A stretch of 64,000 bases of DNA from Paenibacillus bovis (GTDB lineage: Bacteria; Bacillota; Bacilli; Paenibacillales; Paenibacillaceae), in the NCBI RefSeq assembly GCF_001421015.2, contig NZ_CP013023.1, positions 3,589,501 to 3,653,500 on the forward strand, written 5' to 3'. A program made the position numbers and the translations under genes. Under the pieces are notes generated by a model, which saw nothing but the letters and a program-made list of their open reading frames with translations, did no database searches and was not told where the DNA came from. This document shows positions 50,400 through 61,040 of the stretch, piece by piece. Positions within the stretch are counted from its first letter, which is position 1. The number at the start of each line of letters is the position of its first letter.

Positions 50400-52814
50400 T
50401 TACATTACCCGTTTGAACATTTTTTCCAGATCATAACTGGAAAATGAAACGACGATCGGACGACCGTGCGGACAGGTATAAGGCTGTCTGCAGGCAGCCA
50501 GCCGATCCAGCAATGCCTGCGCTTCCGCTTCGGTAATTCTCTGATTGGCTTTGATCGATGCTTTGCACGAACAAAGCGTCGAAGCCTGTTCTCTCAGCTG
50601 GGCCAGATCAATCTTGCGTTCGCTGAGTACCCATTCTGCCATTTCTTCAATAACGCGGGCCTCTTCTCCTTTGGGAAACCAGTACGGATAAGCACGCACC
50701 CGGAACGTCTGACCGCCAAAATGCTCCAGATATACCCCTACCCGTTCGAACCAGTGCAAACGATCTTTGAGCTTGTCTGCTTCGGCACGCGTAAATTCCA
50801 GTGTGATCGGCAGCAGAAGCTCCTGGGATGCCGACTCCGGCTGGCCAAACTTCTCATAGTAATATTCATAATTGACCCGCTCATGGGCAGCATGTTGATC
50901 GATCAGGAAAAGTCCTTCCGCATTCTGCGCAATCAGATAGGTGCCATGATGCTGACCAATCAGATTCATTTCCGGGAACTGCGGCAATCCCGGTTCTTCG
51001 GCTGTACCATAAATCATCTCTGCCGGAATACTGCGGTTTGCCCCGCTGACACGCTGGGGCGGCCGGGATGCAGCTTTGGAAGCTGCACGATTATACTCGC
51101 GTGCATACGATGGCTCTCTGACCTGCTGTGCGGCTGTATAAGGCGGCTGTGTGTGAGCCGGAGCGTCTAATGAAGCTGGTGCTGACTGTCCGGCTGATGA
51201 TCCGCTACCAACGTGACCAGGCAGGTCTGCAGGTATAGTCTCTGTTGAATCCAAGCCGTACTTGGCAACGGGTTGTTTATCGGTGTCTCCAGAATTTGGA
51301 GTCCTGTTAACGGTACTTGCATTTGCCTGCTGTGAATGCTCTGTGGAATCTGTTATCTGACGGTTCGAAGCCTGTTGTTCTCCCTCCGCAGGTACATTTA
51401 CATCTTGTTTTGCCGGAGAAGCTGTTTTTTCGGATGTCTGGGAATCTGCTTGAGATGCCGATGCAGATTGAAGCGAATCGGACGTTGCTGTCGCATGCTC
51501 AGGCTGCTCCATATTTGCATTTTTGCCTACCGGCTGACTCTGATAAGAAGCAACCGAGCGATCCGGGCTGCTTTGCCACTCTGTTCCCGGTATATCCTGG
51601 TCTGTCAAAGGAGGCACATATGGAGCATCCAAATCACCCAGCTCTGTCTGGATAACAGGCTCCGGTCCACGAGGAGCGAATAAGGTTGCACCCGCTTGTT
51701 GAAATTCTGCAGCCGGCTCGTTATCGGACTGTCCAGCTGATGTACGATTGAAATTAAATTGTTCCTGAATGATCGACTCGCTGCTGCCCCGTTTGATCGT
51801 CTGCTTGGTCGCATGAGGGATCAGTATTTCTCTGCGCAGCGTCTGTCGTACCGATTCTTCCACAAACATCATCAGTTCCGCTTCTTTGCTGAATCGCACT
51901 TCCATTTTGGCAGGATGCACATTCACATCGACAAGTGACGGATGCATCGTCAGACGCAGTACAGTGAGCGGATAACGATTGATCGGCAGCAGGGTATGAT
52001 AGGCTCTCAGTATCGCCTGGTTGACCGTGTAACTTTTGATATAGCGTCCATTGACAATGACAGACATGGCATTGCGATTGGCCCTTGCAATCTCCGGTCG
52101 ACCGATATATCCGCTAATATGATAATCCAGATGATCCTGCTCAATCGGCAGTACCATTTTGGCAGCTGACGTACCGTAGACTGCAGCAATCACCTGCAGC
52201 ATATCACCATTCCCCGGCGTCTGCAGCAGCAGATTGCCATTATGACGCAGAGTAAAAGCAATTTCAGGATGAGCGAGGGACATCCGGTACATAATATCGG
52301 AGATATGCCCCAGCTCTGTCTGGACCGTTTTCATGTATTTCAGCCGTGCCGGTGTATTGTAAAATAGGGAGTTAACCCGAAAATCGGTTCCGCGCGGAGC
52401 AGCATCGTCTTCATTGCTTTTCAGTGTGCCGCCTTCAATAATCAGACGTCTGCCTGCTCCATCATCAGTAGCACTGGTCAACAAATCTACTTTGGAGACC
52501 GCTGCAATACTCGGCAACGCTTCACCGCGAAAGCCCAGACTTGTAATCTGGTACAGATCCCGATCATCTGCGAGTTTGCTTGTAGCATGACGATAGAAAG
52601 CCGTCTCGCAATCATCAGCAGCAATCCCCTGTCCATTGTCCTGTACCCGTATCGATTCCAATCCGCCTTCGCCGATATGAACATCAATACGAGTGGAACG
52701 CGCATCAATCGCATTCTCGACGAGTTCCTTGACTACAGAGGCAGGCCGCTCCACAACCTCACCAGCTGCAATCTGATTGGCAATATGCTCATCCAGTACA
52801 CGAATCTGACCCAT
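50400..52814 (-). CDS. mutL: DNA mismatch repair endonuclease MutL
   Basis: 804 aa. The N-terminal GHKL ATPase (1-340) has ENAIDA, DNGQGI, TSLGFRGEAL and GTDFRVNSLFYNTPAR. The C-terminal domain (from about 615) has the endonuclease motif DQHAAHERVNYE, CKASIKAN and CPHGRP. So it is a nicking MutL, as expected in bacteria without MutH. The linker of about 250 residues is rich in Gln, Ser, Thr, Ala and Pro, and makes the protein roughly 180 residues longer than B. subtilis MutL (about 627 aa). ATG at 52812-52814 follows GGAGGAG. Confidence 0.97.
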   Translation of the reverse strand: MGQIRVLDEHIANQIAAGEVVERPASVVKELVENAIDARSTRIDVHIGEGGLESIRVQDNGQGIAADDCETAFYRHATSKLADDRDLYQITSLGFRGEALPSIAAVSKVDLLTSATDDGAGRRLIIEGGTLKSNEDDAAPRGTDFRVNSLFYNTPARLKYMKTVQTELGHISDIMYRMSLAHPEIAFTLRHNGNLLLQTPGNGDMLQVIAAVYGTSAAKMVLPIEQDHLDYHISGYIGRPEIARANRNAMSVIVNGRYIKSYTVNQAILRAYHTLLPINRYPLTVLRLTMHPSLVDVNVHPAKMEVRFSKEAELMMFVEESVRQTLRREILIPHATKQTIKRGSSESIIQEQFNFNRTSAGQSDNEPAAEFQQAGATLFAPRGPEPVIQTELGDLDAPYVPPLTDQDIPGTEWQSSPDRSVASYQSQPVGKNANMEQPEHATATSDSLQSASASQADSQTSEKTASPAKQDVNVPAEGEQQASNRQITDSTEHSQQANASTVNRTPNSGDTDKQPVAKYGLDSTETIPADLPGHVGSGSSAGQSAPASLDAPAHTQPPYTAAQQVREPSYAREYNRAASKAASRPPQRVSGANRSIPAEMIYGTAEEPGLPQFPEMNLIGQHHGTYLIAQNAEGLFLIDQHAAHERVNYEYYYEKFGQPESASQELLLPITLEFTRAEADKLKDRLHWFERVGVYLEHFGGQTFRVRAYPYWFPKGEEARVIEEMAEWVLSERKIDLAQLREQASTLCSCKASIKANQRITEAEAQALLDRLAACRQPYTCPHGRPIVVSFSSYDLEKMFKRVM

Positions 52815-52890
52815 GATTTCTCCTCCTCCCGGCTATCTGGATGTTCTATCCATGATCATATTTCTCTTGCATTAGTTATCTATAAACGAA

Positions 52891-55734
52891 TTAACGCATC
52901 GTTTTCATTTTCAGTTCATTCAGCAGCTGCATCGCTTGCAGCGGTGTCATATTCATCAGATCCGCACTCTGAATCTGATTTACAATTTGGCGGGCTACCG
53001 GATCTTCTTTGACTTTCACCGGCTGAGGTATTTCTTCCTCTTCAAAAATAGACAGTTGTACAATCTCCTGCTGACTCCCTGTACGCTGCTGGGCTCTGAC
53101 TGCAGATTCGTCCGTGTCTTCCGGAGAGAAACCACCAACAACGAGTACAGGTACCCCTTCTTCAGCTGGGGAGCGACGTTCTTCATAATGATAGCTTGAC
53201 GCCGATTCTTGTACGGAATCCGTCTTTTCCGAAGCGGCTCCTTTTTCGGCTGATCCTGAAGGCTGCTCTTTGGTATTCTGCAGGGATGCTGGTTTAGCAC
53301 CAGCATGTTCAGCATTGTTGTCATCCGCTACGACAGTAATCGTAGCTGCCTGTTCCATTCGATCCAGCAGCAGATTCGCACGATCGATAATACTGCCCGG
53401 CAAACCTGCCAGCTGGGCACAGTAAATGCCATAGCTGCTGCCAGCCGCGCCAGGTACCAGTTTGCGCAGGAAATGTACTTTATCGCCGCTTTCCTTGACC
53501 GCCATCGAGAAATTGCGCAGATGTTCCAGCGTCTCCTCCAGATGAGCAAGCTCATGGAAATGCGTGGATACCAGTGCTTTACATCCAATCTCATGATGAA
53601 CATATTCAATGACTGCCTGGGCAATTGCCATACCTTCACTGGTCGATGTTCCGCGGCCCAGTTCATCTATAATAATCAGACTGCGCCGGGTAGCCCGCTC
53701 GGTCATCACCTGAATATCTGCCATTTCCACCATAAAGGTACTCTGGCCTCCAATCAGATCATCTGCTGCCCCGATCCGGGTGAAAATCCGGTCGATCATC
53801 GGAATCTCTGCCTGACGAGCAGGTACAAAGCAGCCAATCTGTGCCATGATTGACAAGAGCGCTACCTGACGCATATAGGTGCTTTTACCAGCCATATTTG
53901 GTCCGGTAATCAGTACAATATTGGCTTCTTCTTCGGTAATGTCTGTACTATTGGAAATAAAACTCGCATGATCCATTACCGCCTCTACGACCGGATGACG
54001 TCCATCCTCGATAACCAGATCGTAACGATCAGTCAATACAGGCTTCACAAAGGAACGCTCGGCACTAACGGTGGCAAAGGACTGATACACATCGATCTCT
54101 GCTACCTTCTCAGCTAGCAATTTTAGACGAGCAATCTCGTTGGATACCCGTGTACGAAGATCGGTGAACAGATCGTATTCGATATCGACCATTTTCTCCT
54201 GGGCTTCCAGAATAAGGGCTTCTTTTTCCTTGAGTTCGGGTGTGACGAATCGCTCGGCATTCGCCAGTGTCTGCTTGCGCTCGTAGCGACCTTCCGGCAG
54301 CGTTCCCAGATTGGAACGTGTAATTTCGATATAATAACCGAATACTTTATTATAGCCAATTTTGAGCGATTTGATGCCTGTAGCCTGACGTTCTGCTGCT
54401 TCCAGTTCGGCAATCCACTGTTTGCCATTCACGCTCGCTTCACGCAGCTCATCCAGATGTTCATGGTATCCCTGACGGATCAGTCCTCCGTCACGAACCG
54501 AAATCGGAGGATCATCGACAATCGCCGACCCGATCGCTTCTGCCAGATCGGAGCAGGCGTCCATTTGCGCTGCTACAGCTTGCAGCGTCGTAGAAGGCGA
54601 ATCTGCACATAGCTGACGAAGATCCGGAATACGCAGCAACGAGTCCCGCAGTGCCAGCATATCCCGCCCATTGGCCGTACCAAAAGCCATCCGCCCAACC
54701 AGACGTTCCAGATCGTAAATGCCTTTGAGCTGCCCTCTCAGGTCATCCCGTAAAATAAATCCTTGATGCAGCTTGTCTACTGCTTCCAGACGTTCTTCCA
54801 CCAGGCGACGGGACAACAGCGGCTTATCGATCCAGCGGCGCAGCAGACGACCGCCCATCGGTGTCTCTGTGCGATCCAGCAGCCATAACAGCGTTCCTTT
54901 ACGGGAACGTTCGCGCACCGTCTCTACCAGTTCCAGATTACGGCGGGTAAATGGATCGAGGATCATGTAATTTTCCGGTTCATAAGCATTAATATGCGTC
55001 AGCTGTCCCAGTGAACGTTTCTGTGTCTCGCTCAGATAAGCAATCAACAGCGCAATACAGGTCTGCCGTTCTTCATCCAGCCTCGCCCAGACTGCTTCGC
55101 CAAATTGGCGTCGTGCCAATTCTTCACGGGATTTATCCCATTCGGTATACAATACCTTGCGCCCCATCTGCGAAGCCTGCTTGTATACCTCATCGATCAG
55201 ATCGATCCGTCCAATAATTTCCGAAGGCTCATACAGTCCCAGCTCATCGCGCAGCCATTCCTGTGAGGACAACGCTGAAGTTACATGCAGCTCTCCAGTG
55301 GACAAATCACATGCAGCCAACGACATTTTGCCATCCTGTTCGGTGATACAAACCATATAGTTATTCGCTTTATCGCTCAGCGCTTTGCTTTCCATCATGG
55401 TACCCGGCGTTACTACGCGGATAATTTCACGTTTGACAATTCCTTTGGCAGTAGCCGGATCTTCGACCTGTTCACAAATAGCGACTTTATAGCCTTTTTC
55501 AATCAAACGGTGAATATAGTTTTCTGCAGAATGATAAGGTACCCCACACATCGGTACCCGTTCCGGTACGCCGGCATTTTTGCCTGTTAACGTAATCTCC
55601 AGTTCTTTGGCAGCCAGAATGGCATCATCAAAAAACAGCTCATAAAAATCACCCAGACGGAAAAATAAAAATGCATCCTGTGCCTGCTGCTTAATTTGCA
55701 GATACTGCTGCATCATTGGTGTATATTGACTCAT
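52891..55734 (-). CDS. mutS: DNA mismatch repair protein MutS
   Basis: 947 aa. The mismatch-binding domain I carries the FFRLGDFYELFFDDA segment with the Phe-x-Glu motif. The ATPase has Walker A GPNMAGKST and the following signature GRGTSTSEGMAIA. The C-terminal part has an extra charged/polar region (about 805-900) and a beta-clamp motif QLSIF near the end, followed by a helical tail. It is longer than typical MutS (about 850-860). ATG at 55732-55734 follows GGAGGGG. First gene of the mutS-mutL cluster, with 76 nt to mutL. Confidence 0.97.
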   Translation of the reverse strand: MSQYTPMMQQYLQIKQQAQDAFLFFRLGDFYELFFDDAILAAKELEITLTGKNAGVPERVPMCGVPYHSAENYIHRLIEKGYKVAICEQVEDPATAKGIVKREIIRVVTPGTMMESKALSDKANNYMVCITEQDGKMSLAACDLSTGELHVTSALSSQEWLRDELGLYEPSEIIGRIDLIDEVYKQASQMGRKVLYTEWDKSREELARRQFGEAVWARLDEERQTCIALLIAYLSETQKRSLGQLTHINAYEPENYMILDPFTRRNLELVETVRERSRKGTLLWLLDRTETPMGGRLLRRWIDKPLLSRRLVEERLEAVDKLHQGFILRDDLRGQLKGIYDLERLVGRMAFGTANGRDMLALRDSLLRIPDLRQLCADSPSTTLQAVAAQMDACSDLAEAIGSAIVDDPPISVRDGGLIRQGYHEHLDELREASVNGKQWIAELEAAERQATGIKSLKIGYNKVFGYYIEITRSNLGTLPEGRYERKQTLANAERFVTPELKEKEALILEAQEKMVDIEYDLFTDLRTRVSNEIARLKLLAEKVAEIDVYQSFATVSAERSFVKPVLTDRYDLVIEDGRHPVVEAVMDHASFISNSTDITEEEANIVLITGPNMAGKSTYMRQVALLSIMAQIGCFVPARQAEIPMIDRIFTRIGAADDLIGGQSTFMVEMADIQVMTERATRRSLIIIDELGRGTSTSEGMAIAQAVIEYVHHEIGCKALVSTHFHELAHLEETLEHLRNFSMAVKESGDKVHFLRKLVPGAAGSSYGIYCAQLAGLPGSIIDRANLLLDRMEQAATITVVADDNNAEHAGAKPASLQNTKEQPSGSAEKGAASEKTDSVQESASSYHYEERRSPAEEGVPVLVVGGFSPEDTDESAVRAQQRTGSQQEIVQLSIFEEEEIPQPVKVKEDPVARQIVNQIQSADLMNMTPLQAMQLLNELKMKTMR

Positions 55735-56316
55735 TATGCCCCTCCAAACCAACCTGTATTTCTGTATACCTCTGAATTTAATCTGCTTGCCTATGTGCTA
55801 TGCTGGACTATCATTTTGATATTTTTCTACTATTAAAATAGTAAGACTGCACCGTTGCCCTGCTGCCAGACTATGCAAATGCGTGTTCGTCTATCTATTA
55901 TAACGAAAGAACCCGAAAAGTTCTATGCTTCCCGGGTTTGTTAAACATAGACTGTCAACATACAGTATCCATCGATCCTTTTCCTTTTTGTATTGTTGTT
56001 TTACTGCATTCGCTCTCCTTTTGGACATTTTATATTATAGGTGCTTTGGTTTTTTACAGGTATCTATATTGCATTTGCATATTCTTGATAATTTGCATTA
56101 AAGACGTAATCAAGAAAGCAGCTATTCTTATTCGATTTTTTTGTTAGCAATTCATATCAAAAAATGATCAGATTGATTATATACAATAATATTCAACAAC
56201 ACAGCCGACTCAGCGCAGACATACAAAAAGGACCGGTAAGCCTAGGCTCCCGATCCTTTTTGTCTAAATGCTATACTGTTGCTTTTACTTTATTTATCCG
56301 GATACGAGGTACCGAA
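55735..56316. other. Intergenic region oppA-mutS
   Basis: 582 nt. It holds the opp terminator (56225-56261), a weaker AACCCGG/CCGGGTT hairpin near 55909-55940 and the presumed mutS promoter. A hydrophobic 69-codon frame on the plus strand (55938-56147) has no ribosome site. Confidence 0.55.
56225..56261. terminator. Terminator of the opp operon
   Basis: AAAAAGGA-CGG / CCG-TCCTTTTT stem with a palindromic AGCCTAGGCT in the loop; T run on both strands. Confidence 0.85.
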
Positions 56317-58116
56317 TTACTGAGTGACAGGCTTGTCAGCGGACAGCTCAACTTTGGCAAGCGTATCGTAACCAGCATCATAGGAGATATCGAGGTTTTT
56401 GACACGTTTGTTCACTGCCTGCAGTTCATAACGATACAGTGTTGGAATAACCGGAGCTTCATCAAACATCAACTGCTGCCATTGTTTGTAAGCATTTTTG
56501 CGGAATTCAATGTCAAATGCTTCTGGTGAAGTTCCTTCTTTCAGGAACTTATCTGCATCTTCACTAGTGAAACGGGAATAGTTGAATGGTGCTTGACGAC
56601 CATACAGACCGGATGGATCGATATCACTACCTGTACCCCAAGCAGCACTGAAAATATCAATATCCGGGTTATCTGCTTTAACATTGTCATAGAAAGAGTT
56701 AAACTCCTGCAGTCTTCCGTTCATCAGCTGAACATTCAGACCAACATCTTTCCAGTTTTGCATGTAGAATTTGGCAAGTGGCTCAGAGACAGTATCACCA
56801 CTCATCGCTGCATAATTGATAACCAGCGGTTGACCTTTTGGATCTTCACGCATTCCATCGCCGTCTTTATCCACATAACCTGCTGCATCCAGCAGTTGTT
56901 TTGCTTTTTCCGGATTGTAGGTGTACCCTGCCAGACTAGAATCATAATAGTTTGCAAATGCAGGGATAATCAATGACGTAGCCGGTGTACGCAGTCCTTT
57001 GTACAGCTGTGCACCTACCTGAGCATTGTTCATTGCGTAACCCATAGCTTGACGCAGGGATTTGTTTGCCATTTTGGCATTCGGGTCCATTACGCTTTCG
57101 CCTTTGGCTTTGTCATATTTACCCAGCTTGAATCCGAGATAGTTATAAGCCAATTCCTGACGACCCAGGAATTGAATATTTGTAGGATTTGTTTTCTCGT
57201 CATACAGGCTGACAGGGAAACCATCTACATAATCAACGTCGCCTTTTTTCAGGGATTCAATCAGTACATTCGGATTAACTACTTTCAGATGTACGCCATC
57301 CAGCTTTGGCGCACCAAGGAAGTAATCTTTGTTGGCTTCGAACTCAACGGACTCTCCTGTAACCATCGATTTGATTTTGAAAGGTCCATAACCAATTGGA
57401 TCTTTGCGTACTGCGTCAGAAGCAGACATATCGGCAATCTTCATATCTCCGAATACTTTTTTCTCCAATGGATAGCTCCATAGGCCGGATTTCACCGAAG
57501 GAGTAGCTGTAATAAAGTCGATCTGTACTTCTTTATCATTCAGGATTTTAATACCAGAGATTGTTTTAGCTTTACCGGCATGGTAATCTTCCATACCCAC
57601 AATGTTCATCATCAATGCATCATAACGAACACCTTCATAATCTTTGTTACCGATTACTTCAAAAGCAAAAGCATAATCTTCTGCTGTAACCGGATTACCG
57701 TCTGTCCAGTTCAGCTTGTCATTGATTGTGACAGTAACGGTTTTATTATCATTGGACAGTTTGATATTCGCTGCTCCACCGTCCGTGATATCGAAGTTTT
57801 TATCAATAGCGAATAGGGAAGGATAGAAAAATTGCATTACATTCGCATCGGGATTCCCTTCATAAAATGTAGGATTCAAAATCCCTTCAAAAGGAGTATC
57901 CGAAGCCAATCCATAATTTAGAATACCACCCTGAATAGATGCTTCACTGTTCGAAGTTTTGCTGACAAACTTGCCGGTCTCCTTGACACTTTCATTTGTT
58001 TTTGGTGCGTCTGCTGCTGGTGTAGCCGAATTGCCGCCACTGTTACACGCAGATAATACCAGTACCAGAGACATGAACAGAATGGATACAGATTTTTTCT
58101 TTTTACTTCCCCACAT
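56317..58116 (-). CDS. oppA: Oligopeptide ABC transporter substrate-binding lipoprotein
   Basis: 599 aa solute-binding protein of the DppA/OppA (SBP family 5) type. It has a lysine-rich N-terminus, signal helix and lipobox LSAC with lipid-modified C24. The body contains the usual segments LNWTDGNPVTAEDYAFAFE and a GPFKI motif, and an EF-hand-like DKDGDGMRED loop near residue 425. ATG at 58114-58116 follows AAAGGAGGAAG. Last gene of oppD-F-B-C-A; the ligand is probably peptides, but nickel or other small molecules cannot be excluded. Confidence 0.93.
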   Translation of the reverse strand: MWGSKKKKSVSILFMSLVLVLSACNSGGNSATPAADAPKTNESVKETGKFVSKTSNSEASIQGGILNYGLASDTPFEGILNPTFYEGNPDANVMQFFYPSLFAIDKNFDITDGGAANIKLSNDNKTVTVTINDKLNWTDGNPVTAEDYAFAFEVIGNKDYEGVRYDALMMNIVGMEDYHAGKAKTISGIKILNDKEVQIDFITATPSVKSGLWSYPLEKKVFGDMKIADMSASDAVRKDPIGYGPFKIKSMVTGESVEFEANKDYFLGAPKLDGVHLKVVNPNVLIESLKKGDVDYVDGFPVSLYDEKTNPTNIQFLGRQELAYNYLGFKLGKYDKAKGESVMDPNAKMANKSLRQAMGYAMNNAQVGAQLYKGLRTPATSLIIPAFANYYDSSLAGYTYNPEKAKQLLDAAGYVDKDGDGMREDPKGQPLVINYAAMSGDTVSEPLAKFYMQNWKDVGLNVQLMNGRLQEFNSFYDNVKADNPDIDIFSAAWGTGSDIDPSGLYGRQAPFNYSRFTSEDADKFLKEGTSPEAFDIEFRKNAYKQWQQLMFDEAPVIPTLYRYELQAVNKRVKNLDISYDAGYDTLAKVELSADKPVTQ

Positions 58117-58151
58117 AAACCTTCCTCCTTTGAATATACAGCTCTAATTTA

Positions 58152-59057
58152 TTATCCCAATCGCTGCTTGGCATCAGTTGCACGCTTGAGCGCCTGTCCA
58201 ATAAAGTTGATTGCCAAAATCAGAATCAAAATCAGCAGCGATGCCGGTAACCAGTTCCACCAGTACTGCTCTAACACGACCGGGTTGGTTGCACTGCTTA
58301 CCAGTGTACCCAAACTCGGTGTTCCATCAGGCAGACCAAAACCCAAGTAAGACAACCCTGTCTCAATCCCGATATTACCGGCCAGATTCAGAGTAAGGTT
58401 AACAATAACGATAGAGCTTAAGTTAGGCAGTATCCCAAACGCGATGATTTTCCAATTGGGAGTACCGAGTGTTTTGGAAGCCTGGACATAATCCAGTTCA
58501 CGTTCCGCCAGCACCTTGGCACGAATCAATCTTGCTTTGCCAACCCAGAGAAATGCAGTCATGATGGCGATAAATTCCCAGACTCCATATTTGGGAATAA
58601 TGGTTACGAAGACGATAACCAGCATCAGGAAAGGAAGCACGAGAATAAAATCAATAAAACGCATAATAATATTATCTACCAGTCCACCAAAAAATCCTGC
58701 AATCAGACCAATAGTCAGCCCGATCGCCGCAGACAGGATTGTAATCATAAATCCAATCGTAAACGAGTTACGCGCTCCAATAACCAGCTGACCAAAAATA
58801 TCACGTCCGGCATCATCAGTTCCGAGCCAGTGATCTGCACTCGGAGCAGCCTGAATTGCCATTAGATCAATTTTGGTTACTTCATCCTGATTAATCAGTG
58901 TGATCGAGCCATAGATACCGATCAGGAACAATACCAGAAAGATCAGTGAACCGATCGCCAGTTTGTCTTTGAGTAGCTCACGACCCAGAATAGACCAGTT
59001 TGAAGGCGATTTTTGAATCGTTTCGATAGGTGCAACAGTCTCTACACGCATGCCCAT
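58152..59057 (-). CDS. oppC: Oligopeptide ABC transporter permease OppC
   Basis: 301 aa inner-membrane permease with about six membrane helices. The N-terminal region carries the HWLGTDDAGRD motif typical of OppC/DppC, and the EAA loop is around QASKTLGTPNWKIIAFGILPN. ATG at 59055-59057 follows GGAAGG. Pairs with OppB. Confidence 0.94.
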   Translation of the reverse strand: MGMRVETVAPIETIQKSPSNWSILGRELLKDKLAIGSLIFLVLFLIGIYGSITLINQDEVTKIDLMAIQAAPSADHWLGTDDAGRDIFGQLVIGARNSFTIGFMITILSAAIGLTIGLIAGFFGGLVDNIIMRFIDFILVLPFLMLVIVFVTIIPKYGVWEFIAIMTAFLWVGKARLIRAKVLAERELDYVQASKTLGTPNWKIIAFGILPNLSSIVIVNLTLNLAGNIGIETGLSYLGFGLPDGTPSLGTLVSSATNPVVLEQYWWNWLPASLLILILILAINFIGQALKRATDAKQRLG

Positions 59058-59125
59058 AAGTGTACCTTCCTCCGTTCTTATTCAGATATTGAATGGTTAG
59101 ATTCGCTATAGTTCGCCTATGCGTC

Positions 59126-60094
59126 TTAACCCATTCGAATACGCGGATCCACCCAGCTCAGAATAAGATCAGATAACAAAGTACCGATTAACGCGAGCAG
59201 GCCGGACAACATAACCAGCGCTGTAACAACGGAGAAATCGCGTTGTGTGATAGATTGCAAGAACAGTTGGCCCAGTCCCGGATAACCGAAAATGGATTCG
59301 ATAAACAGATTGCCTGCCAGTACAGCCGTCAGATCATAGCCCAGAAAAGCTGCAATTGGCAGCAGCGAGTTACGCAGGATATGACGGGAATATACTTTGG
59401 ATTCCGGTACTCCTTTGGAACGGGCTGTTTTCACAAAATCCTTGAGCCTTGTATCAATGACTTCGTTACGCAGATATTGAATAGTTGCTGTGGTACTAAC
59501 CAGCGCACCTGCACATGCCGGCAAGATCAGATGGTAGAATTTATTTACATAATACGACCATGTTCCTGGCTGGACGCCTACATCCACACTTCCACTTGTT
59601 GGGAACCAGCCGAGCCGGAAGCCGAACACGAACAGCATGAGTAGCGAGAAAATAAATATTGGAGTAGCAAAACTGAGATAGGTATAACCGGTTATCGTCT
59701 TATCAAGCAATGTATTCTGATACCTGCCGCTTAATATTCCGAGCGGAATCGAAATCACATAAGTTAGAATCAGAATAGCCACACCCAGATAAAAGGTATT
59801 GGCCAGCCTGCTTCCGATAAGATCGGTTACCCCTACTTTATGTACATAGGATTTACCAAGATCACCCTGGAACAGATTACCGAGCCAGCGTCCGTATTGT
59901 ACCCAGGCAGGATCATTCAGTCCCAGCTTCTCACGCTGTTCTTCCAGAACCTGTGCGCTAACCTTTGGATTGGCTTCAATCGCTCCACTGAGTGCATCCC
60001 CCGGCATCGCTTTGGCTACAAAAAAGATCAGTACACTGAGCACGAACAGCTGGGGAATCATGATCAGGATACGGCGAAGCGTAAATTTCCACAT
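59126..60094 (-). CDS. oppB: Oligopeptide ABC transporter permease OppB
   Basis: 322 aa permease with six membrane helices. It starts with the family-typical helix 1 (LRRILIMIPQLFVLSVLIFF) and the periplasmic PGD motif. The EAA loop is around KTARSKGVPESKVYSRHILRNSL. ATG at 60092-60094 follows AAAGGGG, 19 nt after oppF. Confidence 0.95.
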   Translation of the reverse strand: MWKFTLRRILIMIPQLFVLSVLIFFVAKAMPGDALSGAIEANPKVSAQVLEEQREKLGLNDPAWVQYGRWLGNLFQGDLGKSYVHKVGVTDLIGSRLANTFYLGVAILILTYVISIPLGILSGRYQNTLLDKTITGYTYLSFATPIFIFSLLMLFVFGFRLGWFPTSGSVDVGVQPGTWSYYVNKFYHLILPACAGALVSTTATIQYLRNEVIDTRLKDFVKTARSKGVPESKVYSRHILRNSLLPIAAFLGYDLTAVLAGNLFIESIFGYPGLGQLFLQSITQRDFSVVTALVMLSGLLALIGTLLSDLILSWVDPRIRMG

Positions 60095-60113
60095 AATAGT
60101 TATCCCCTTTACG

Positions 60114-61040
60114 TTACGGTAGTGCTACCTGATGAGATGGGCTAATTGTTTTCAAAGCCAGTGGCTTGCCCTCCGCATCCATAAGCTCTTTGAGGTCCTG
60201 CTGATATGACACCATAATCTGTTGTCTTGTACGTGCACTTTCCTGGCGCTGCGCCGGGTCTATGTTTGGAATAGCTGTAATCAGACGTTTGGTATAAATA
60301 TGCTGTGGATTCTCATAAATATCGTCCGTATTGCCCTGTTCGACCAGACGACCGCGATACATGATCCCGATCTCATCACACATATGACGGACAATACCCA
60401 GATCATGACTGATAAACAGGTAGGTCAGATTGAACTCTTTTTGAATTTCTTTCATAAAGTTCAGTACCTGGGCCTGTACCGATACATCCAGTGCAGATAC
60501 CGGTTCATCCGCAATAATCAGCTTGGGATTCAATGTCAGTGCTCGTGCGATTCCGATCCGCTGTCGTTGTCCACCGGAAAACTCATGTGGATATTTGAAA
60601 GCCGCCTCGGGATTTAGACCCACTCGGTCGAGCAGATTCTGCACACGGCGCCGTTCTTCTTCAGGACTAAGCTTTTCAAAGTTACGCAGGGGTTCTGCAA
60701 TAATATCCATAACCCGCTTTCTGCTGTTCAGTGAAGAATAAGGATCCTGAAAAATCATCTGGATATCCCTGCGCAGCGGATGCTGATTTTTGTGGGCCAT
60801 GCGTGTCAGATCCTGACCTTCAAACGTAACGGTTCCATCTGTTATTTTGTTTAAGCCGATAATGGCGCGTCCGGTTGTCGTTTTGCCACAGCCCGATTCA
60901 CCGACCAGTCCATATGTAGTTCCAGGTTCGATGCGGATAGACACACCGTCTACTGCTTTGACGTGATCCACGACACGCTGGAAAAAGCCGCCGCGAATCG
61001 GATAATGCACTTTGAGGTTATTTAGCTCCAGCAATGCCAT
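60114..61040 (-). CDS. oppF: Oligopeptide ABC transporter ATP-binding protein OppF
   Basis: 308 aa ATPase. Walker A GESGCGKTT, signature SGGQ, Walker B LIIADE, D-loop SALD and the H-loop histidine in FISHDLG are complete. It contains the C-terminal oligopeptide-transporter extension. ATG at 61038-61040 overlaps the end of oppD by 23 nt, with AAAGGGG upstream. An earlier in-frame ATG at 61064 lacks a ribosome site. Confidence 0.93.
   Translation of the reverse strand: MALLELNNLKVHYPIRGGFFQRVVDHVKAVDGVSIRIEPGTTYGLVGESGCGKTTTGRAIIGLNKITDGTVTFEGQDLTRMAHKNQHPLRRDIQMIFQDPYSSLNSRKRVMDIIAEPLRNFEKLSPEEERRRVQNLLDRVGLNPEAAFKYPHEFSGGQRQRIGIARALTLNPKLIIADEPVSALDVSVQAQVLNFMKEIQKEFNLTYLFISHDLGIVRHMCDEIGIMYRGRLVEQGNTDDIYENPQHIYTKRLITAIPNIDPAQRQESARTRQQIMVSYQQDLKELMDAEGKPLALKTISPSHQVALP

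Noticed and set aside
55938..56147. Plus-strand 69-codon hydrophobic frame between oppA and mutS
   Set aside because: AT-rich DNA readily gives hydrophobic frames; no ribosome site or promoter support.
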